Source: Phycisphaerales bacterium
Lineage (GTDB): Bacteria; Planctomycetota; Phycisphaerae; Tepidisphaerales; Tepidisphaeraceae
DNA length: 35,701 nucleotides
Assembly: GCA_025361735.1 (NCBI GenBank)
Contig: JANYKD010000229.1
Location: forward strand, 1 to 35,701
Direction of reading: 5' to 3'
Part shown: positions 24,620-33,252 of the stretch, piece after piece
Numbering within the stretch: position 1 is the stretch's first letter
Layout: every line of letters begins with the position of its first letter
The notes under the pieces: generated by a model
Database searches by the model: none
Seen by the model: only the letters and a program-made list of their open reading frames with translations
What the model was told of the DNA's origin: nothing
Made by a program: the position numbers and the translations under genes

Positions 24620-26752
24620 CTACTTCTTCTTATTCGCTGACAGGTATTGCTGTGCCCTTTCCTTCAACTTCGCATCGGGACAGAGCGGCGTGGCCTTGGT
24701 CAGGATCTCCAGCACCTTGTCTCCCTTGAGGGCCGCGCCCTTTTCGGGCAGCGCGATGGTCACGGCGGCGATGGCGGCTTCGGCGCGCGTCGCCGGGTCG
24801 TCAAGGCCGCTCGCCGCGAGTTCAAGCGAGGCCAGCGTACGCTCGGCAGCCAGCGCGCCGAAGATCTGCTTCTTCTCATCCGGCCGGCGACACAGCGCCA
24901 TGGCCTCCGTGTAGGTCTTGATCTTGTCGGCCGACGACATTGTCGAGGTGCGCGTCAGATTGATCGCGCCACGAAGCGCGAGTACCTGCGGCGTCACCGC
25001 CTCCTGCGCCTTTGCCTGCTTGAGTAATTCCGGCAGCGCGGCCACATCCGGCCACTCCGCCAGCGTCCGCAGGGCAGCGTCGGCCGATTTGCCCAGTTCC
25101 CCCTGCACGGCCGCCAGCGCCTTGGCCCCGCCGATCTTCGCCAATGACCGCGTCAAAGCTGCACGTTTGGCGCCAGTGGCTTTGGTCATCGCAGCTATGA
25201 GCACGTCCGCTTGCTTGTCGGCCGGGGTGATCTGCAGCGAAGCTGCGACGGCCGCGCGAATGGCGGCTGCCTCTTCTGGCTCATCCTTGGCGGTAACGGC
25301 CAGGTCGATCAAGGTCTGGGCCTCGGCGGCCGAGGCGAGCTTCGCCATCGCCTTCAAAGCGGCCACGCGCACCGCAGGCGTCTCCGATTTGGCCAAGGCT
25401 AGTACCCCGGCCGCCTGCGCCTTCGCGGCGCGGTTCGCCAGCACATCGAGCAACGACTCCTGGGCCCCTGCCGGCAACTTGGGCAGAGCGGCCGCGATTT
25501 CACCGAGCGTCTTGTCGCCCGGCTGGCGTGCAATCACTTCGCTGATCCGGCCGATTTCGCCCGCCTCCGCAGTCGCCATGGTCTTGAGCAATTGCGAAAC
25601 CGTCTGTTCGCCGGCCAATCGCGGCATAGCCGCATACGCAGCCAGGCGCACGACCGCACTCTCGTCCGCCAGGGCAGCCGTGACTGCGACCAAAGCGGCC
25701 GGATCGCCGCGGCGCCCCAGCATGGCGACAATATCGGCCTTGACCTCCAACTCCGCCTTGGAAAGTTTCTCAACATACTTCGCGGTGTTCTCAGCACCGG
25801 GGAGCTTCTCCGCCAACAATAGGCCCGCGTTTCGGAACTCGCTGTCCGGCGAGTCGAACGCCGCCAGCAGCTCCGGCAGCGCCTTCTCCTTCTCGATGCC
25901 CACAAGTGTATGTAGCGCACCACAACGGACATTCGGATCCTGCGGCTCGGCCTTCAGCAGCGTCTGGCAAATCTGCGCCGCCTCAGCGCCGCCCCCGGCC
26001 TCGGCTCGCCGCTGGGCATACACATACAACATGGCAACCATTTCCGAACGTTCGAGTTGTCCGAGATTCGCGTCGGCCGCCGCTTTCGACAGCGGTGCGG
26101 CGACTTGCGGCAATCCCATCTGGGCCGCTGCATAACGCGCCGCGTGACGCACCGCTTTGTCCGCATCATCCAGACGCGACACGATCGCCACCTGTGCCGC
26201 CTTTGCTCGCAGAGTCCCCGCGGCCGTCAGCAGCGTGACCAGGTTCGCCTTGGGTGCCGACGCCAGCGCCGCCGCCACAGCGTCCGCAGCCTTAGGTGTG
26301 TTGATCGCCACCAGCGCGGTCGCGGCCGTTGGGCAAAGCTGGTTCTTCTCATCGGCCAGCAACTTGGCCAGCGTATCAACCGATTCATCCTTGCCGACAA
26401 ATCGAAGCTGATAAACAAAGAACGACTTAACCTCCGGATCGCTGTTCTTCTCAATTCCCCCCACGAGCGCCCCGGCCAGCGCCTCTCGGTTCTTCGCCTG
26501 CCCCGGAGCCGTGGCATGTCGCACCATGGCGGCAATCGCCATGCGCGCCTTGGTGTCGTCGCCGCTGCCCAGCGGTATCACCTGCCCGCTGATGTCCGCC
26601 ATCCCGGCTGGTCCAAGGGCGAACAACTCCGTCGCCAGCTTCTGGTCCTCCGCCACGGTCTTCACGGTCGTTTTCTCAATCAGGTCCACCGCCGGAGCGG
26701 CGGCCATCGATGCAATCGCCAGTGCGATGGCGGCAAGCAGTTTGTTTCTCAT
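24620..26752 (-). CDS. Secreted HEAT-repeat protein
   Basis: A 710-residue exported protein starting at ATG 26752 behind AAGGATC, with a signal peptide (MRNKLLAAIALAIASMAAAPA). Almost the whole length is Ala/Leu/Lys-rich paired helices spaced by about 30-40 residues, e.g. VDTLAKLLADEKNQLCPTAA, GDPAALVAVTAALADESAVV and ETPAVRVAALKAMAKLASAA, the hallmark of HEAT/PBS-lyase-like repeats. Such solenoids bind proteins; no enzyme motif is visible. Large exported HEAT proteins are frequent in planctomycetes. The downstream end is 171 bp from the MBL gene start; the oxidoreductase gene ends 66 bp upstream of its start. Confidence 0.87.
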   Translation of the reverse strand: MRNKLLAAIALAIASMAAAPAVDLIEKTTVKTVAEDQKLATELFALGPAGMADISGQVIPLGSGDDTKARMAIAAMVRHATAPGQAKNREALAGALVGGIEKNSDPEVKSFFVYQLRFVGKDESVDTLAKLLADEKNQLCPTAATALVAINTPKAADAVAAALASAPKANLVTLLTAAGTLRAKAAQVAIVSRLDDADKAVRHAARYAAAQMGLPQVAAPLSKAAADANLGQLERSEMVAMLYVYAQRRAEAGGGAEAAQICQTLLKAEPQDPNVRCGALHTLVGIEKEKALPELLAAFDSPDSEFRNAGLLLAEKLPGAENTAKYVEKLSKAELEVKADIVAMLGRRGDPAALVAVTAALADESAVVRLAAYAAMPRLAGEQTVSQLLKTMATAEAGEIGRISEVIARQPGDKTLGEIAAALPKLPAGAQESLLDVLANRAAKAQAAGVLALAKSETPAVRVAALKAMAKLASAAEAQTLIDLAVTAKDEPEEAAAIRAAVAASLQITPADKQADVLIAAMTKATGAKRAALTRSLAKIGGAKALAAVQGELGKSADAALRTLAEWPDVAALPELLKQAKAQEAVTPQVLALRGAINLTRTSTMSSADKIKTYTEAMALCRRPDEKKQIFGALAAERTLASLELAASGLDDPATRAEAAIAAVTIALPEKGAALKGDKVLEILTKATPLCPDAKLKERAQQYLSANKKK

Positions 26753-26818
26753 GGTGTGATCCTTCGCGTCTATCTGTATACCTTCATGTGGTCTGCTCTA
26801 TCACCCGATCCCGTCTCA

Positions 26819-28093
26819 TCACAGGTGCCACGGTGCCCGCATTGGCTGGAAAATCAGCCGATTGGCCTCATCATCATCGACAAACTGCAGCTTGACCGGG
26901 TCAAACTTCAGCGTCCGTCCCAGCCTCACGGCCGCCAGCGACAGATTGACGATCGTGCACGACCGGAACCCGTTCCGCTCGTTGAGCGCAAATTTCCGTC
27001 GCGTCTTTACCGCCTGGATGAAGTCCGTCACCATCGGCTCGGGATCCGGCAGCGTGCTCACGATCTCCGCCAGATTGGGGATGTCCGACTTCAGATTCTG
27101 CATGATCTTCCCCTTTGACCCTTGCAGGTACGGCGCATCAACCATCGAGTTGTCCCCATCCAGGACAATCTCGCACCCATCCGCATACTTGAGCGTGATC
27201 CGCGTCCATGGCACAACCGCGTCCGGATGTTGTGGCGGCGTGTCCACCACGATTTCCACCGGGCTGGTCTCATCCTTTTCAAGGATGTACTGCGTCGGAT
27301 CAATGTAGTGCTGCCCCATGTCACCCAGGCCGCCGCCATCGTAGTCCCAGTAACCCCGGAATGACTGATGCACGCGATGCACATGATACGGCTTGTACGG
27401 CGCTGGCCCGAGCCACATGTCGTAGTTCAGGTTCTCCGGCGGCGTCTGCGGCTTGAGGTTCCACTGCCCCTTCCACATGTTCAGTTTCCAGTCAAACCCC
27501 TGGTGCGCTCCGATGACCGCACGGATCGGCCAGCCCAGCAGGCGATTGGCCACCGCCTTCTTCACCGGCTTGCACGGTACGCCCATCCCGTACATCCCGC
27601 CCTCGAAGCGGAACCACGTATTCAGCCGGAATATCCGGCCATTGCGCTGCACTGCCTCCATCACCTTGATCCCCTCGCCGATCGTCCGCGTCATCGGCTT
27701 CTCGCACCAGATGTCCTTGCCCGCGTTGGCGGCCGCAATCGACATCAGCGCATGCCAGTGCGGCGGCGTCGCGATGTGAACGATGTCCACTTCCTTCAGA
27801 TCCAGCAGTTCCCGGAAATCACCATAGACCTTCACATCCGCCGGCGCCGTCTTCTTCGCCTCGGCGATATGTGCCGTGTCCGTGTCGCAGATCGCCAGCA
27901 GGCGGCTGGTCGGGTTGATCCCCTTGATGTGCCCGCGACCCATGCCGCCGGTGCCGATCAGTGCCTTGGTCAACTGCTCCGACGGCGGCGTCTTGCCGAT
28001 TCCACCCAGCACATGCGCCGGCACAATGGCAACGCCTGCGGTGCAAGCCGCGGCCTTCAGGAACAACCTTCGCGAACTGATGTGTTTGTTCAT
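26819..28093 (-). CDS. Gfo/Idh/MocA-family oxidoreductase with Tat signal
   Basis: A 424-residue protein from ATG 28093. The N-terminus MNKHISSRRLFLKAAACTAG is a twin-arginine signal (RRLFLKA), so the folded protein is probably exported with its cofactor. The NAD(P)-binding region follows (KALIGTGGMGRGHIKGINPT), then VDIVHIATPPHWH, the family's WCEKPMTRTIGEG and the C-terminal domain (FRGYWDYDGGGLGDMGQHYI). These enzymes oxidise or epimerise sugars and inositols; Tat-exported versions are abundant in planctomycetes and generally linked to complex carbohydrate turnover. It follows the bactofilin-like gene by only 11 bp, so they are probably co-transcribed. Confidence 0.93.
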   Translation of the reverse strand: MNKHISSRRLFLKAAACTAGVAIVPAHVLGGIGKTPPSEQLTKALIGTGGMGRGHIKGINPTSRLLAICDTDTAHIAEAKKTAPADVKVYGDFRELLDLKEVDIVHIATPPHWHALMSIAAANAGKDIWCEKPMTRTIGEGIKVMEAVQRNGRIFRLNTWFRFEGGMYGMGVPCKPVKKAVANRLLGWPIRAVIGAHQGFDWKLNMWKGQWNLKPQTPPENLNYDMWLGPAPYKPYHVHRVHQSFRGYWDYDGGGLGDMGQHYIDPTQYILEKDETSPVEIVVDTPPQHPDAVVPWTRITLKYADGCEIVLDGDNSMVDAPYLQGSKGKIMQNLKSDIPNLAEIVSTLPDPEPMVTDFIQAVKTRRKFALNERNGFRSCTIVNLSLAAVRLGRTLKFDPVKLQFVDDDEANRLIFQPMRAPWHL

Positions 28094-28104
28094 GACTCTT
28101 CCTG

Positions 28105-28476
28105 TTATTGATACCGTTCACGACCGCCGACCTGGGCCTTGGAGTCGATCTTCGTCTCTCCCTTGAACATCTTCACCTTACCCAGAATCCGCGCCGTCTC
28201 ATCGATATACAGCCGGCCGCCGTTGTTGATGCAATTTCCGCCGACAATTCCCGAGACGATCACCTTGGCGCCCTTGGCAACGCACAGATCCCCGCTCACG
28301 TTGCCGAGGATATGAACCCGCCCCCCCTTCTCCACGGACAGCAGCCCGTAGATGGCGCCCCGCACATACATCTTCCCGCCATCGGTCACGACGACTTCGC
28401 CGCCGATCGAGCCCCACAGCGTAAACGGTTCCGAGATAATCTGATTGCCCGCAATCTGCCCGCGTTCTTCTTTCAC
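28105..28476 (-). CDS. Bactofilin-like polymer-forming protein
   Basis: A 123-residue protein, start taken as the GTG at 28476 with CGGAG upstream. After a short N-terminus it consists of short repeating beta turns with Gly at regular spacing (GSIGGEVVVTDGGKMYVRGA, GRVHILGNVSGDLCVAKGAK), the pattern of the right-handed beta-helix of bactofilins (DUF583). Bactofilins form nucleotide-independent filaments and scaffold cell-envelope processes. The core is close to the usual size and no membrane helix is present. It lies between the four-helix membrane protein upstream and the oxidoreductase downstream. A more general beta-helix fold without polymerisation is possible. Confidence 0.72.
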   Translation of the reverse strand: MKEERGQIAGNQIISEPFTLWGSIGGEVVVTDGGKMYVRGAIYGLLSVEKGGRVHILGNVSGDLCVAKGAKVIVSGIVGGNCINNGGRLYIDETARILGKVKMFKGETKIDSKAQVGGRERYQ

Positions 28477-28500
28477 TGATATGCTCCGACATTGTGGGAT

Positions 28501-28553
28501 GACAGACAGGAATGTCCGTCCTACTCACGACAGACAGGAATGTCTGTCCTACT
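28501..28553. repeat. Tandem 25-bp palindromic repeat
   Basis: Two copies of GACAGACAGGAATGTC-Y-GTCCTACT (28501-28525 and 28529-28553) differ by one base and are separated by CAC. Each contains inverted arms GACAGACA/TGTCTGTC (perfect in copy 2, one mismatch in copy 1) around GGAA. Copy 2 overlaps the last two bases of the stop region of the upstream gene. No coding role; looks like a dispersed palindromic unit. Confidence 0.7.
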
Positions 28554-29169
28554 ACACCGCCGGCTTCTCTTCTCCCAGCGCCAACCTCAATCCGCGCGAC
28601 GCCCTGGACTGGATCACGAACAACAGCACCATCGCCAGCACCGGGAACACCACGAACCGCGCCCATCGTAACGCCGCCACGGAAAAATCGCCCGTCGCAA
28701 ACCGCGCATATTTCACGAGTTCCTCCCAGGTGAAGATCACCCCGGGAATCCGGAACTCGGTGGCCGACAAGTTTGCGTTATTCAGGAACGCCTGCCACGG
28801 AAACAGCAGCAGCGCCAGCACCACGCTTGCCAGCCACGCCTTGGTCACATGCGACACCCCGATCAACCGCCCGATCAGCATCACGTGCAGGATCAACAGA
28901 ATATCCAGGCTCAGCACGACCGTCAGCACGAGTGATGCAAACCCAAACAGTGCCACCCCGTAGTGAACCACGCTCGGCGCATCCGCCGCCACCGCCGGCC
29001 GGGTGGCCGATAGAACCGCCGGATCCAGCGCGTGCGAGTACCGATACGTGAAAAAGAGCCCCACCTGTGCCACCAGCATGACCAGCAGCAGAGTAAACAC
29101 CCAATTGCGCGCCGTGCGTGCAACCAACAGCGCATCGGCGTAATCCGCGGCAGTTGCGATTGATTCCAT
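28552..29169 (-). CDS. Uncharacterised four-helix membrane protein
   Basis: A 205-residue protein. I start it at ATG 29169 (MESIATAADYADALLVARTA) because GGGAGAG precedes it and the upstream frame is low-complexity. Hydrophobic segments appear at about residues 23-42 (NWVFTLLLVMLVAQVGLFFT), 74-105, 110-130 and 175-193, so it spans the inner membrane about four times. I recognise no family. It is upstream of the bactofilin-like gene by 75 bp on the same strand with the palindromic repeat between them, so a functional link is possible but not shown. Confidence 0.72.
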   Translation of the reverse strand: MESIATAADYADALLVARTARNWVFTLLLVMLVAQVGLFFTYRYSHALDPAVLSATRPAVAADAPSVVHYGVALFGFASLVLTVVLSLDILLILHVMLIGRLIGVSHVTKAWLASVVLALLLFPWQAFLNNANLSATEFRIPGVIFTWEELVKYARFATGDFSVAALRWARFVVFPVLAMVLLFVIQSRASRGLRLALGEEKPAV

Positions 29170-29221
29170 ACCCCCATTCTCTCCCGGCACGGCCCCGACT
29201 GCAACATCCACTATCCATCGC

Positions 29222-30463
29222 TCATGGCAGCACAATCTCGGGTGCCTTGCCCGTCGCAGGCCGCGTGAACTTGTCACCGTACTTGATCCCCTCGGCCACG
29301 AACCCGCCATTGGCAAGGTAGAACCGTCCCTCCTTGGTCACGCCCGCGCCAAAGTCGCGGCGGTCCTTGCCGCCCGTGCCATCGTGCGTGAACCCGGCCG
29401 TCGTCAGCTCCGTCCACTTGCCCTCTTTGGTCTTGATCCACTGGTTCCCAAACTCGCACAGCCGTCGCAAATGCCCGTTCGCACCCCCGAAGTTCTCGTT
29501 GAACGAATACAGCCCGTGCAGATACTTGCCATCCCTGGGCGCGCGGAACGAGGCGATCAGGCCCCATTTCTTCGTGTCGTTGAAGAAGAAATACCCCGTA
29601 TACACCGTCGCATCGCCATCCGGCCTGGCCGTCATGTAGAACCGCTGTGTCTCGCCCGTCTTCCACATGTACTTCAGATGACTGTGCCCGCCCGTGCCCT
29701 CGTTGCCAAAATCACCGGCCACCACGCCGTCCCCTTTGGCCAGCAGCTTCACGCGATTGTCCGCGCCGACTTTGTTGCGATCCACGGCCTCACCGCCGGC
29801 ATCCCACACCGAGAAAATCACGCGTCGCTCGGTCTCGCTGTTCACCTGGATTCCAAAGTATCCGCGATGCCACCCGCACGCCTCGTAGTACGTCGCCACC
29901 GGATCGGTCCTGGGCGTCAGTTCGTTGTAGAAACACTCGACATCTGTCCCCTTTTCAACCGGATACCCCAGATGCACCGAAGCGCAATTCCGCCGTTCCT
30001 TGAGATTGAAGAACGCCTTCTCCGCCGCCGCACCCGAAAGCACCAGCTCCTTGATGTCCCCATACACTTTTCCCGACTTGGAAACCCCGGCCAGTTCGAT
30101 CCTCTGATACCCCTCTTCTTTAATCGCGAACTCGCCGAATTCCACCTTCACCGCCGCACCCGTCCCTGCAACCTGGACCTCGTGAGACGCGCCGCCGATC
30201 GTCAGTTTGAGTTTCGACTGTTCCTTGTCCGGCAGCGACACCACGACCGCCGCCCGCAACGTCCCCTTGGACAACGACCCACCCCAGAGAATGTGGTCGG
30301 TCGTCGACCAGTTGCTAACGCCGCCTTTGCCCACGCGTGCCGCCGACGCATCCGGATCGACATACGCCGTGAACCCGGGAATCGAGATCTCTCCAGTCTC
30401 GGCCCACACCGGACAGCCACACACAATCAAAGCCAGCGCCGCAAAGAAACGCATACGCATCAT
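29222..30463 (-). CDS. Exported DUF5077/DUF3472 protein
   Basis: A 413-residue protein from ATG 30463, with GGAGG 7 bp upstream and a signal peptide (MRFFAALALIVCGCPVWA). Residues about 25-145 look like the DUF5077 beta domain (TLRAAVVVSLPDKEQSKLKL), and about 150-345 the DUF3472 domain: ECFYNELTPRTDPVATYYEA, RGYFGIQVNSETERRVIFSV, then GQ-like TGETQRFYMTARPDGDATVY. The family is widespread in planctomycetes, verrucomicrobia and bacteroidetes as exported proteins, presumably acting on or binding polysaccharide; no function is established. It is separated from the membrane protein by 52 bp. Confidence 0.88.
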   Translation of the reverse strand: MMRMRFFAALALIVCGCPVWAETGEISIPGFTAYVDPDASAARVGKGGVSNWSTTDHILWGGSLSKGTLRAAVVVSLPDKEQSKLKLTIGGASHEVQVAGTGAAVKVEFGEFAIKEEGYQRIELAGVSKSGKVYGDIKELVLSGAAAEKAFFNLKERRNCASVHLGYPVEKGTDVECFYNELTPRTDPVATYYEACGWHRGYFGIQVNSETERRVIFSVWDAGGEAVDRNKVGADNRVKLLAKGDGVVAGDFGNEGTGGHSHLKYMWKTGETQRFYMTARPDGDATVYTGYFFFNDTKKWGLIASFRAPRDGKYLHGLYSFNENFGGANGHLRRLCEFGNQWIKTKEGKWTELTTAGFTHDGTGGKDRRDFGAGVTKEGRFYLANGGFVAEGIKYGDKFTRPATGKAPEIVLP

Positions 30464-30585
30464 CGAGTTGCCTCCGCGTATTCTGTATGCGCCCTGCTTC
30501 GCGAAGTTGCGGCACCTTGGAGTTCACGCATGGCCGCAACGCAATGCCATCGATCGCTGCTGTCCGATCCTTGAGCAAAGAGTTT

Positions 30586-30740
30586 GAAACACAGAGACCA
30601 CAGAGACTTGTTTGGCTCTCGTAGACAAGCTGGCGAACTGAATTCAACTGTTGTGTAGCTGGCAGCCGACAAAGGAATGGACGCTAAATTACTCGGGTCG
30701 CCTCGGAAAACCAGGCACGTCTCTGTGATCTCTGTGTTTC
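30586..30740. repeat. 155-bp element with 22-bp inverted terminal repeats
   Basis: The 22-mer at 30586-30607 (GAAACACAGAGA-C-CACAGAGAC) and the reverse complement at 30719-30740 agree at 21 of 22 bases. The 111 bp between show no ORF of note. It lies in the 292-bp spacer between the DUF3472 gene and the rhomboid gene, with nothing else recognisable in the rest of that spacer. No transposase and no clear target-site duplication were seen, so it is at most a MITE-like or palindromic dispersed element. Confidence 0.65.
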
Positions 30741-30755
30741 AATTCTGTCCGTAAA

Positions 30756-31610
30756 TCACCCCGCACGCCGTTCGTCCCGTTTGCGTTGCCGCTCCGTCGC
30801 CCGCTTGAGCGTTCGCTTCTCCGCCCCGCTCAGCGAGTGCATTCCCTGATCGTGAACCTTGGCCAGAATCCGATCGATCTCCCCCTGCTCCTGCTGCTCG
30901 TACTCGAATCCCTTCGCGGCCTGCCAGGCTTCATATTTGATCCCCAGCTTTCGAAATCGAGGCGCGGTCATCGGCATGAACCAGCCAAAGGCCAGACCAC
31001 CGAGATGTGCGGCGTCAGAGAGATTACGATCACCGATAACCGTTAGCACGTACAGAATCGCAATCAGAGCTGCGGCCACACGAATCGGAACACAGAACAC
31101 CAGCAGAATCATTTGCATTCCCGGGAATAGCAGTGCGCACGCGCCCATGCACGCCAGGATTGATCCGCTTGCCCCGATCAGGGGATTGAGCCGCATTAGA
31201 GCCGTCAGCATCAGCCCATAGGTCACGCCAGCGAATATCCCGCCCAGCGTGTAGAACCCAAACGCTTTCCGCCAGCCCCAGTGCCGTTCCAGCGGCGGAA
31301 GGAAGAAATAGCAGGCAAGGCAATTGAAAAACAAATGCGAGCCGCCGCCATGCAGATACTGATACGTGATCCAGCGCCAGGGTTGGGTCCAGGCATGTCC
31401 GTGGGCAAACGATAGCGAGCCCCAATCCACAAGAGGACTGGCACCGGCGAGCGGCGCGGTGGCCGCCTGGACGATGAAGACAAGCACATTGACCGCGATC
31501 AGCGTCATCGCCAGCCGTGTCATCGGCGGAAAGCTCATCCGCACGGGCGGCATACCGCCGCCCTGCTGCACGTCCTCGCGGTTGTAGTCTCTATCTTGCC
31601 AAGCGGCCAT
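30756..31610 (-). CDS. Rhomboid-family intramembrane serine protease
   Basis: A 284-residue protein from ATG 31610. A short cytoplasmic N-terminus is followed by six hydrophobic segments. The oxyanion-site SHLFFN (His92, Asn96), catalytic Ser148 in GASGS and His202 in DAAHLGG are all present, so it is likely active. A charged C-terminal tail of about 70 residues (RILAKVHDQGMHSLSGAEKR) resembles that of other bacterial rhomboids. It cleaves transmembrane substrates in the inner membrane; natural target unknown. It starts 6 bp after the Nudix stop, so the two are one operon. Confidence 0.93.
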   Translation of the reverse strand: MAAWQDRDYNREDVQQGGGMPPVRMSFPPMTRLAMTLIAVNVLVFIVQAATAPLAGASPLVDWGSLSFAHGHAWTQPWRWITYQYLHGGGSHLFFNCLACYFFLPPLERHWGWRKAFGFYTLGGIFAGVTYGLMLTALMRLNPLIGASGSILACMGACALLFPGMQMILLVFCVPIRVAAALIAILYVLTVIGDRNLSDAAHLGGLAFGWFMPMTAPRFRKLGIKYEAWQAAKGFEYEQQEQGEIDRILAKVHDQGMHSLSGAEKRTLKRATERQRKRDERRAG

Positions 31611-31616
31611 AGCCCC

Positions 31617-32153
31617 TCATTGCATGGTGCGATAAAAGCGATCATAGGCCAGCAGCGTGGTGATCGTTTTCCCGTCTTGAATCTCACCGGTGCGGATCAT
31701 CGTGATGGCGTCGTTCAGTTTCGTCGAAAAGGCCTCAATCTCTTCGCCAGGCTCCAGTGCCTTTGTGCCCTTGCGCAGATCGTAGGCCGCGAACACGTAC
31801 ATCTTCTCGCTCATGATTCCCGGCGAAGCGAAGAAATTCAGCAGCGGCTTAAGCCGCCCGGCAATCAGTCCGGTCTCTTCCATCAACTCGCGCCCGGCCG
31901 CGTTCATCGGCGACTCGCCCTTGTCCAGCGTGCCGGCCGGCAGCTCCACCAGGATCTGCCCGACTGCGTATCGCCGATTACGAATCAACACAATGGTATC
32001 GGCATCGACGAAGGGCATGATAACCACCGCGCCGGGATGGACGATGACCTCTTTCTCGAATCGCTTCCCATCTTCGCCTTCGAGATGGTGAATCTCCAAC
32101 TGAATCCGCTTTCCGGTGTAAAGAACCTGTTTTTCTATGAGTCGGCTCGACAT
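31617..32153 (-). CDS. Nudix hydrolase, ADP-ribose pyrophosphatase-like
   Basis: A 178-residue protein from ATG 32153 (MSSRLIEKQVLYTGKRIQLE). A complete Nudix box is present in the order G-x5-E-x7-REUxEExGU: GTLDKGE then GRELMEETGL, preceded by VELPAG and followed by PGIMSEKMYVFAAYDL, the extended pattern of NudF/ADP-ribose pyrophosphatases. These hydrolyse ADP-ribose or related nucleoside diphosphate sugars. No ribosome-binding site is seen; a perfect TATAAT lies only 6 bp upstream (see below). It is co-transcribed with the rhomboid gene. Confidence 0.92.
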   Translation of the reverse strand: MSSRLIEKQVLYTGKRIQLEIHHLEGEDGKRFEKEVIVHPGAVVIMPFVDADTIVLIRNRRYAVGQILVELPAGTLDKGESPMNAAGRELMEETGLIAGRLKPLLNFFASPGIMSEKMYVFAAYDLRKGTKALEPGEEIEAFSTKLNDAITMIRTGEIQDGKTITTLLAYDRFYRTMQ

Positions 32154-32159
32154 GACTTG

Positions 32160-32165
32160 ATTATA
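32160..32165 (-). promoter_or_regulatory. Possible -10 box of a leaderless Nudix transcript
   Basis: Reading the minus strand, TATAAT is followed by six bases and then the ATG at 32153, so a start of transcription 7 bp after the box would fall on the A of ATG. The hexamer 17 bp upstream (TATGGT) is a poor -35. The gene also lacks a Shine-Dalgarno sequence, which fits a leaderless mRNA. Confidence 0.4.
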
Positions 32166-32302
32166 CCGCGTGTCCCACCCATACCATAGATTATTCCCCG
32201 GCGGCGAACGCAACCGGTTGTGGATAACTGGTTGAGAACTATACCAACTGTTGAAATCCGGTGAAGAACTCCCTAGTGTCTGTCTTTCGAACGTTGTACG
32301 CA

Positions 32303-33145
32303 ATGGGCCAGTATAAGTTGATCGCGATTGATCTCGACGGCACGCTCTTGCGGCCCGATGGCTCGGTGTCGCCGCGAAACCGCGACGCCGTCCGACTCGC
32401 GGTTGCCGCCGGGTTTGAGGTGGTGTTTGCCACCGGCCGGAACTTTACGGAAAGCCGCCGGATCATCGAAGAAGTGGGCCACCGCGATCTGTGCGTGTTC
32501 GTCAGTGGCGCCATTGTCATGGATGTCAAGCGAGGTGTGGTCGTGCATCGGATGACCATGCACAGCCAGTTGGCTCGTGAAGTCAGTGGGGTCATCGAAG
32601 GGCTTGGCCATGCGGCGCTTGCGCTTCAGGACCATGATTCGCCCGTCGCGGACTATCTCGCCACTTCGGATATCGAATTGAACGACGCCACGCAATCGTG
32701 GATGAGAGTGACAAATGCAAAGATCGAGCACGTTGGCCGGCTTGCGGACCATCCGCATCCCTGCACTCTGCGGGTCGGTCTCGTTTCCTCTCGGGATGAG
32801 ACCGCCCGCATTGAGAGACTCCTGCTCGGAGAGTTCGGAGATCGAGTCGTGGTGCATAGCCTGCTTGTACCGGCCTACGACGTCGAGGTGCTGGAAGTCT
32901 TCGACCCAGCCGTCAGCAAGTGGCAGGGTGTGTTGCACGTCGCCCGCTCCCGCGGCATAACGCCGCAGCAGATCGTGGCAATCGGCGACGATGTCAATGA
33001 CCTGTCCATGATCACCGGCGCCGGCTTCGGCGCCGCCATGGGCAACGCCAAACCGCAAGTGGCCGCGGCGGCCAAACGAGTGCTCAAGTCCAATCTGGAC
33101 GATGGTTTAGCCGAGTTTCTGGAGGAATTGGTGAGTCGTTCGTAG
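32303..33145 (+). CDS. Cof-type HAD phosphatase
   Basis: A 280-residue protein; the ATG at 32303 (MGQYKLIAIDLDGTLLRPDG) puts the HAD motif I Asp10/Asp12 close to the N-terminus as usual. Motif II lies in VVFATGRNFTES. The C-terminal GDDVNDLSMITGAGFGAAMG is motif IV of the Cof/YidA group with a type-II cap between motifs. These enzymes dephosphorylate sugar phosphates, nucleotides or flavins; the substrate is unknown. No clear ribosome-binding site precedes the start. It diverges from the Nudix-rhomboid operon with a 149-bp spacer. Confidence 0.92.
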   Translation: MGQYKLIAIDLDGTLLRPDGSVSPRNRDAVRLAVAAGFEVVFATGRNFTESRRIIEEVGHRDLCVFVSGAIVMDVKRGVVVHRMTMHSQLAREVSGVIEGLGHAALALQDHDSPVADYLATSDIELNDATQSWMRVTNAKIEHVGRLADHPHPCTLRVGLVSSRDETARIERLLLGEFGDRVVVHSLLVPAYDVEVLEVFDPAVSKWQGVLHVARSRGITPQQIVAIGDDVNDLSMITGAGFGAAMGNAKPQVAAAAKRVLKSNLDDGLAEFLEELVSRS

Positions 33146-33252
33146 TACCGTCTGTTCGTACTACCGAACACGCGAATCGTAACAGCAACAACGCGGTGGA
33201 GATTGCCGCGTGACAGTGCAAGGACGATTGCGAAAGGATTCGCAGAATAAAA

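Noticed and set aside
24918-26135. Plus-strand ORF of 405 codons opposite the HEAT-repeat gene
   Set aside because: Ser/Ala-rich mirror of the Ala-rich HEAT frame, no start context and no recognisable domain.
29384-30574. Plus-strand ORF of 396 codons opposite the DUF3472 gene
   Set aside because: Arg/Pro/His-rich shadow; the minus frame has a signal peptide and family motifs.
30586-30740. Inverted-repeat element considered as a complete insertion sequence
   Set aside because: Only 155 bp, no transposase frame and no target duplication that I can see, so it is recorded as a repeat.
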